Origin: Bacteroidota bacterium
GTDB taxonomy: Bacteria > Bacteroidota > Bacteroidia > Bacteroidales > Marinifilaceae
Direction: 5' to 3'
NCBI GenBank assembly: GCA_023400335.1
Contig: JAEXFF010000190.1
Coordinates: 1 to 11,097, forward strand
Length of the DNA: 11,097 nucleotides
Both the position numbers and the translations under genes were made by a program. The number at the start of each line of letters is the position of its first letter. Position 1 is the stretch's first letter. The notes below the pieces were generated by a model. That model worked only from the letters and a program-made list of their open reading frames with translations. It did no database searches and was not told where the DNA came from. Below are positions 7,396 through 11,097 of this stretch, in pieces.

Positions 7396-7403
7396 CAAAA
7401 ATA
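7396..7403 (-). promoter_or_regulatory. Possible -7 promoter box for pfp
   Basis: The - strand reads TATTTTTG, an exact TAnnTTTG, about 52 bases upstream of the pfp ATG and directly behind the pgi terminator hairpin. At a 19-base spacing the -33 position reads TTTC instead of TTTG. The overlap with the terminator's U-tract means the match may simply come from that U-tract. Confidence 0.3.
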
Positions 7404-7442
7404 AAAAAATCCCCTAAGCTGTGAAAAAGCTTAAGGGATTTT
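7404..7442 (-). terminator. Intrinsic terminator after pgi
   Basis: aaaatcccctaagct (7406-7420) pairs with agcttaagggatttt (7428-7442); on the - strand RNA it is a 15-bp stem with one G-U pair and a 7-base loop, followed by a U-rich tail (TTTTTTATTTTTG). It starts about 18 bases after the pgi stop and should separate pgi from pfp. Confidence 0.88.
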
Positions 7443-7460
7443 CCGGAAGAAACCGCACCT

Positions 7461-8792
7461 CTATTTCAGCCGGGCTTTTATGGCTTTAGAAGCCTCTTCA
7501 TAACCCGGTTTGTCCAATAAGGCAAACATGTTATTTTTATATGCTTCCACTCCGGGCTGATCAAATGGATTTACACCGGACAGGCAACCGGAAATCCCGC
7601 AAGCCAGTTCAAAGAAATAAAACAACTGTCCGATAAATTCAGCTGTCAGTTCCGGTAAACAAATTAACATATTGGGCACTCCTCCGTCCACATGCGCCAG
7701 TCTCGTTCCCAATTCTGCCATTTTATTTACTTCATCTACCCGTTTCCCTGCCAGAAAATTCAATTTATCCAGGTTTGCTTCATCAGCAGGTATATTTACC
7801 TGATAATGCGGTTTTTCCACCGAGATGACCGTTTCCATCATCATGCGCGGACCCTGCTGGATATATTGTCCCATAGAATGCAGATCGGTCGTAAAATCAA
7901 CTCCGGCCGGAAATATCCCTTTGTGATCTTTTCCTTCACTTTCCCCGTATAATTGTTTCCACCATTCTATAATATAATGTAATTTGGGATTAAAATTCGC
8001 CAATAATTCTATTTTATAGCCTTTCCGCTGCAAAACCGTCCGCGTAGCAGCATATTCGATCGCCGGATTGATCTCATTCTCCATGCAAAGTTTTCTCATC
8101 TCAGCAGCTCCTTTCACCAAAGCCCCGATATCAAATCCTGCAATGGCAATCGGCAATAATCCTACAGGAGTCAGTACGGAAAAACGTCCCCCTACATTAT
8201 CCGGAATAATAAAAGATTTATATCCCTCCTGATCTGCCAATGTACGAAGAGCTCCCTTCCGGGCATCTGTAATGGCTACAATCCGTTTACCGGCTTCGGC
8301 TTTCCCAACCTTCTTCTCCAGCATTTCTTTCAGTAAACGAAAAGCGATTGCCGGTTCTGTCGTCGTACCGGATTTGGAAATAACACAAATACCGAATTCC
8401 TTATCCTCCAAATATTTCAACAACTCATAATAATAATCTTCTCCTATATTGTGACCTGCAAAAATGATTTTCATATCTGCTTTTCCAAAGTTGTGAAAAC
8501 TTCCGGATAAAGCTTCTATCACAGCCCTGGCTCCCAGGTAAGAACCACCGATGCCAATTACGACAACAACTTCTGTACGCGACCGTAAAACGCGGGCCGT
8601 CTCTTCGATATCTTTTAATTCTGCAACTGTAATCTGCTCCGGCAGATCCAGCCAACCCAAAAAATCATTTCCTTTACAATTTCCATCTTTCAGGCTTTGT
8701 AAAGCTTTTCCGGCTTCTGGAAATAACGCACTTATTTCTTCTTTTTTGACAAAATTACAGGCAGGACTGTAATCAAATTTAATACTGTTCAT
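7461..8792 (-). CDS. pgi: Glucose-6-phosphate isomerase
   Basis: Interconverts glucose-6-phosphate and fructose-6-phosphate; cytoplasmic. 443 aa, the length of the shorter bacterial class (about 450) rather than the 550-residue class of E. coli. Recognisable blocks: [15 protein letters not shown] (76-90), the sugar-phosphate site [10 protein letters not shown] (139-148), the first family signature [17 protein letters not shown] (198-214), [13 protein letters not shown] (283-295) with the likely catalytic Glu284, [11 protein letters not shown] (299-309) with His305, and the second signature [14 protein letters not shown] (406-419) with Lys419. All key residues are present. The ATG at 8792 gives MNSIKFDYS, normal for the family. 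The product is the substrate of the phosphofructokinase encoded next on the same strand. Upstream, the gap to the DUF151 gene is 133 bases. Confidence 0.97.
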   Translation of the reverse strand: MNSIKFDYSPACNFVKKEEISALFPEAGKALQSLKDGNCKGNDFLGWLDLPEQITVAELKDIEETARVLRSRTEVVVVIGIGGSYLGARAVIEALSGSFHNFGKADMKIIFAGHNIGEDYYYELLKYLEDKEFGICVISKSGTTTEPAIAFRLLKEMLEKKVGKAEAGKRIVAITDARKGALRTLADQEGYKSFIIPDNVGGRFSVLTPVGLLPIAIAGFDIGALVKGAAEMRKLCMENEINPAIEYAATRTVLQRKGYKIELLANFNPKLHYIIEWWKQLYGESEGKDHKGIFPAGVDFTTDLHSMGQYIQQGPRMMMETVISVEKPHYQVNIPADEANLDKLNFLAGKRVDEVNKMAELGTRLAHVDGGVPNMLICLPELTAEFIGQLFYFFELACGISGCLSGVNPFDQPGVEAYKNNMFALLDKPGYEEASKAIKARLK

Positions 8793-8870
8793 AAGCTATA
8801 TATTTACAATTAATGTACACCTATCGTTTCTCCTTTAACCACTTTCTGCACTCCTTTTAAAATGCCTCTA

Positions 8871-8896
8871 AAAATGGATATTCATCTCCCCATTTT
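8871..8896 (-). terminator. Weak hairpin after the DUF151 gene
   Basis: aaaatgg (8871-8877) and ccatttt (8890-8896) form a 7-bp stem with a 12-base loop, 30 bases after the stop of the nuclease-like gene. The U-tract on the - strand is mostly inside the stem, so termination is likely partial and some read-through into pgi is possible. Confidence 0.4.
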
Positions 8897-8925
8897 ATTG
8901 CATACACATAAAGAAAAACGAATTT

Positions 8926-9513
8926 CTATTTTTTTCTCGCTTTTAATAAATCCCTGAATTTGGACGCCTGTTCGTAATCTTCATTCCGAATAGCTTCATT
9001 CATCAGTTTAGTTAATTCCTGTATCGTATATTCTTTAAATTGATTTTCTTCAACATTTACAACCCCCGTATGTATTTCTCCCTGTTGCTGTTCTCTCACA
9101 TCCTGGTTTACTAAAATTCCGGCTTTCTCAATAATTTCGGGAGTTGTGTATACAGGCGCTCCATAACGTAAGGCTAAGGCGACAGCATCGGAAGTTCTGG
9201 AATCGATTTTTACGATACGCATGGGAGTCTCAAAATAAAGTTCAGAATAAAATATACCTGCGTCCAGACGATAGATCAACACTTCTTTGAGGCTAACTTC
9301 CAGACTATCCGTCAAGGATTTGATCAGATCATGTGTCAGAGGCCGCTGGGGTTGTAATTTCTCCAGCTGGATAGCAATTGATTGAGCTTCTGGCATTCCA
9401 ATTACAATAGGGATCCGGTGCAAATCCGCTTCATCTGACAGTATCAGTGCATAAGCGCCGGTTTGTGACATACTGTAGGATAATCCCAATACTTTCAACC
9501 TGATTCGATCCAT
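8926..9513 (-). CDS. Bifunctional nuclease (DUF151) domain protein with UVR motif
   Basis: 195 aa. Residues 1 to about 135 are the BFN/DUF151 domain: the family motifs RPLTHDL (57-63) and DSRTSDAVALALR (104-116) are intact, as is the IPIVIG..EA..I stretch (34-46). Residues about 164-194 (IQELTKLMNEAIRNEDYEQA..) are a UVR motif, the short two-helix module by which UvrB and UvrC contact each other and which also occurs in other protein-interaction contexts. A Gln/Glu-rich linker joins the two. A plant member of the BFN family has reported DNase and RNase activity; the biochemical role of bacterial members is not settled, so nuclease activity here is only a family-level inference. No signal peptide: cytoplasmic. 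It lies between sdaA and pgi on the same strand, with 91 bases after the sdaA stop, so read-through from sdaA is possible. Confidence 0.88.
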   Translation of the reverse strand: MDRIRLKVLGLSYSMSQTGAYALILSDEADLHRIPIVIGMPEAQSIAIQLEKLQPQRPLTHDLIKSLTDSLEVSLKEVLIYRLDAGIFYSELYFETPMRIVKIDSRTSDAVALALRYGAPVYTTPEIIEKAGILVNQDVREQQQGEIHTGVVNVEENQFKEYTIQELTKLMNEAIRNEDYEQASKFRDLLKARKK

Positions 9514-9536
9514 AATCTATAAACCGTTAAATTTCA

Positions 9537-9559
9537 AATGCTGCTGTCCCGATAGCATT
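9537..9559 (-). other. Short hairpin in the sdaA-DUF151 gap
   Basis: aatgct (9537-9542) and agcatt (9554-9559) form a 6-bp stem with an 11-base loop; on the - strand it is followed by tgaaatttaac, not a U-run. It is a weak candidate for partial termination or leader structure of the downstream gene, possibly chance. Confidence 0.25.
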
Positions 9560-9604
9560 GTAAAAAGATTAACGACATCTGTCTGTTTTAGTTTCAATAA
9601 TCAG

Positions 9605-10831
9605 TTACATATTATCATTAAAATTACATTTCATACGTTTCAGGCACACGCTGGCTAACCCTCCCAGACTGGTTTCCCGGTATTTTGCCTGCATATCCTT
9701 TCCGGTTTCCATCATGGTTTTTACGACATCATCAAAAGTAACCATATGTCTTCCGTCTGAAAACAATGCATAAATGGCACATTCCCTGGCTTTCTGTGCG
9801 ACAAAGGCGTTACGTTCAATACAAGGAATCTGTACATACCCGCATACCGGATCACATGTCAATCCCAGATTGTGTTCAAATCCCATTTCTGCAGCATATT
9901 CGACCTGACGGGGCGTTCCCCCGAGCACTTGCGTAGCTGCCCCGGCAGCCATCGCACAGGCAGTCCCCAATTCTCCCTGACATCCCACCTCTGCCCCCGA
10001 AATAGATCCGTTACTCTTTACGACATTCCCTATCAATCCAGCTGTAGCCAATCCCCGGATTAGGCGATGGTCGGTCATGCCCTGATCGTGCTTTAAAAAG
10101 TACATCACGGCAGGGACCACTCCGGAAGCCCCACATGTGGGAGCTGTCGTCACCCGTCCGCCTCCCGCATTTTCCTCTGAGGTAGCCAAAGCTGCCGCAA
10201 ACAGCATTCCCATCGGACGGGAAGAACCTGCCGATTGCATGGCTTTGATATTATAAGAACTCGCTTTACGGGCCAATTTTAAAGTACCGGGCAATACCCC
10301 TTCGTTCTCCAGACCGTTTTTAATAGTCTGCTGCATCTGCGCCCATACTTCTGCCAGATAATCGAAAATATCAGCTGACTCATGAGCCGCTACATAATCC
10401 ACCAGAGTGCAGCCTTCCCTCTTACACCAATCCAATACTTCCCCCATGGTGGTAACCGGATAAATTTCTTCCGAATCAAAAGTCCCTTCAGCATCCCATA
10501 AAGCTCCTCCTCCCACACTATACACTTCCCATTTATCCGTCACTTTTTCATCGACAATACACTCAAAAACCATTCCATTGGGATGCCGTGGCAAAGTAAG
10601 GTCTGATCTCCAGACAATTTCCGTATCTTCAGGCCTGCCAATAACTTTATTTATAACGGTATCTGTACCATGTCCCTTCCCGGTTAAAGCCAAACTACCG
10701 TATAAAGTAATCCGGTACTTATCGGCTTCCGGATGCTTGTTTTTAAAAAAATCAGCTGCCTGGCTAGGTCCCATGGTATGACTGGAAGAAGGACCATATC
10801 CCATTCTGAAAATCTCACGTATTGATTTCAT
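9605..10831 (-). CDS. sdaA: L-serine ammonia-lyase, iron-sulfur type, single chain
   Basis: Deaminates L-serine to pyruvate and ammonia with a [4Fe-4S] cluster; cytoplasmic and normally oxygen-sensitive. 408 aa in one chain: the beta domain comes first (GPSSSHTMGPSQAA, 13-26) and the alpha domain after about 160, so both parts that are separate in Bacillus-type enzymes are fused. Alpha-domain blocks NAGGGRVTTAPTCGASG (221-237) and GAEVGCQGELGTACAMAAGA (279-298) are intact. Cys284, Cys326 and Cys337 are spaced 42 and 11 residues apart, the spacing of the three cluster ligands in the Legionella enzyme. Length is shorter than the roughly 455-residue E. coli SdaA/SdaB. The tail after TSLGGLAS reads VCLKRMKCNFNDNM, with cysteines at 396 and 402 rather than near the very end. 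Pyruvate made here can feed the acetate route. The ATG at 10831 follows an A-rich leader; rnpB lies just upstream. Confidence 0.95.
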   Translation of the reverse strand: MKSIREIFRMGYGPSSSHTMGPSQAADFFKNKHPEADKYRITLYGSLALTGKGHGTDTVINKVIGRPEDTEIVWRSDLTLPRHPNGMVFECIVDEKVTDKWEVYSVGGGALWDAEGTFDSEEIYPVTTMGEVLDWCKREGCTLVDYVAAHESADIFDYLAEVWAQMQQTIKNGLENEGVLPGTLKLARKASSYNIKAMQSAGSSRPMGMLFAAALATSEENAGGGRVTTAPTCGASGVVPAVMYFLKHDQGMTDHRLIRGLATAGLIGNVVKSNGSISGAEVGCQGELGTACAMAAGAATQVLGGTPRQVEYAAEMGFEHNLGLTCDPVCGYVQIPCIERNAFVAQKARECAIYALFSDGRHMVTFDDVVKTMMETGKDMQAKYRETSLGGLASVCLKRMKCNFNDNM

Positions 10832-10865
10832 TTTTTAATTTAAATCGTAACACCTATTTATTTAG

Positions 10866-10895
10866 GATGAAACACACAAGAAACCTGGTTTCATC
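10866..10895 (-). promoter_or_regulatory. Inverted repeat between rnpB and sdaA
   Basis: gatgaaac (10866-10873) and gtttcatc (10888-10895) pair perfectly over 8 bp with a 14-base loop. A second, overlapping repeat gaaac...gtttc lies within it (gaaacctggtttc, 10880-10892), so two alternative hairpins compete for the same arm. No U-run follows on the - strand. It lies 35 bases upstream of the sdaA start and may be an operator, a leader structure, or part of rnpB transcript ending. Confidence 0.4.
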
Positions 10896-10913
10896 TCTTT
10901 TCAAACAAAAAAA

Positions 10914-11097
10914 ATAGCAGGTCTGTAAGCCGGGTTCTGTCCCTTTCGGTTTCTATCATTTATCTAGTCTACAGATCACTCTGCAGCTCAAGCGACCTAC
11001 CCCCCGACTCAGCCGGGAAAGCTTAAAACGTCGGTATACATGGTCTTGCAACCCGTGAGACGTACGGCTGCTCCGGTCACCCGGAACACCGGTGGGC
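10914..11097 (-). ncRNA. rnpB: RNase P RNA, 3' part (5' end outside window)
   Basis: Catalytic RNA of ribonuclease P, which trims the 5' leader of pre-tRNAs. On the - strand the conserved blocks appear in the order known from the bacterial A-type RNA of E. coli: GGTAGGTCGCTTGAG (10987-11001), TAGATAAATGAT (10955-10966, the conserved AGA..ATGA region), and ACAGAACCCGG (10930-10940) followed by CTTACAGACCTGCT at the 3' end. The exact 3' end, near 10914-10916, is an estimate; it is followed on the - strand by eight T's (10907-10914 region), which with the terminal helix could act as terminator. Roughly half of the RNA is present. sdaA starts 83 bases further on the same strand. Confidence 0.95.

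Overview
The window looks like chromosomal DNA from the phylum Bacteroidetes (Bacteroidota), most likely an anaerobic gut-type member of the Bacteroidales. The grounds are a set of traits seen together: start codons preceded by A/T-rich leaders without clear Shine-Dalgarno sequences, lipoproteins with acid/Lys-rich residues just after the lipobox Cys, an outer-membrane porin of the type common in that phylum, a pyrophosphate-type phosphofructokinase, and a Fe-S L-serine dehydratase. Genus cannot be fixed from the sequence alone.

Layout. Positions 1-1690 (+) carry the end of pta and all of ackA, the two-step acetyl-CoA to acetate route that yields ATP; a hairpin lies between them and a strong terminator follows at 1778-1818. 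Positions 1869-2594 (-) encode a leucine-rich-repeat protein without a signal peptide, preceded by a very A/T-rich, gene-free stretch containing an operator-like palindrome. Positions 2934-5978 hold the least familiar part: two paralogous lipoproteins, A (-, 2934-3680) and B (-, 5241-5978), on either side of an outer-membrane porin (+, 3832-5019). A and the porin diverge from a 151-bp intergenic region; the porin and B converge on a perfect 14-bp bidirectional terminator.

Positions 6133-8792 (-) hold two upper-glycolysis enzymes in reverse pathway order on the transcript: pgi, then a terminator, then a PPi-dependent phosphofructokinase. Positions 8926-9513 (-) encode a bifunctional-nuclease (DUF151) protein with a C-terminal UVR motif, 9605-10831 (-) a one-chain L-serine ammonia-lyase, and 10914-11097 (-) the 3' half of the RNase P RNA, cut by the window edge.

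Taken together the housekeeping genes describe fermentative carbon flow: glucose-6-P to fructose-6-P (Pgi), to fructose-1,6-bisphosphate using PPi (Pfp), serine to pyruvate (SdaA), and acetyl-CoA to acetate with ATP gain (Pta-AckA). The envelope genes and the LRR protein are the accessory content. No CRISPR array, insertion sequence, tRNA or phage gene was seen. No clearly novel defence or mobile system was found; the best candidate for something undescribed is the lipoprotein-porin-lipoprotein cluster.
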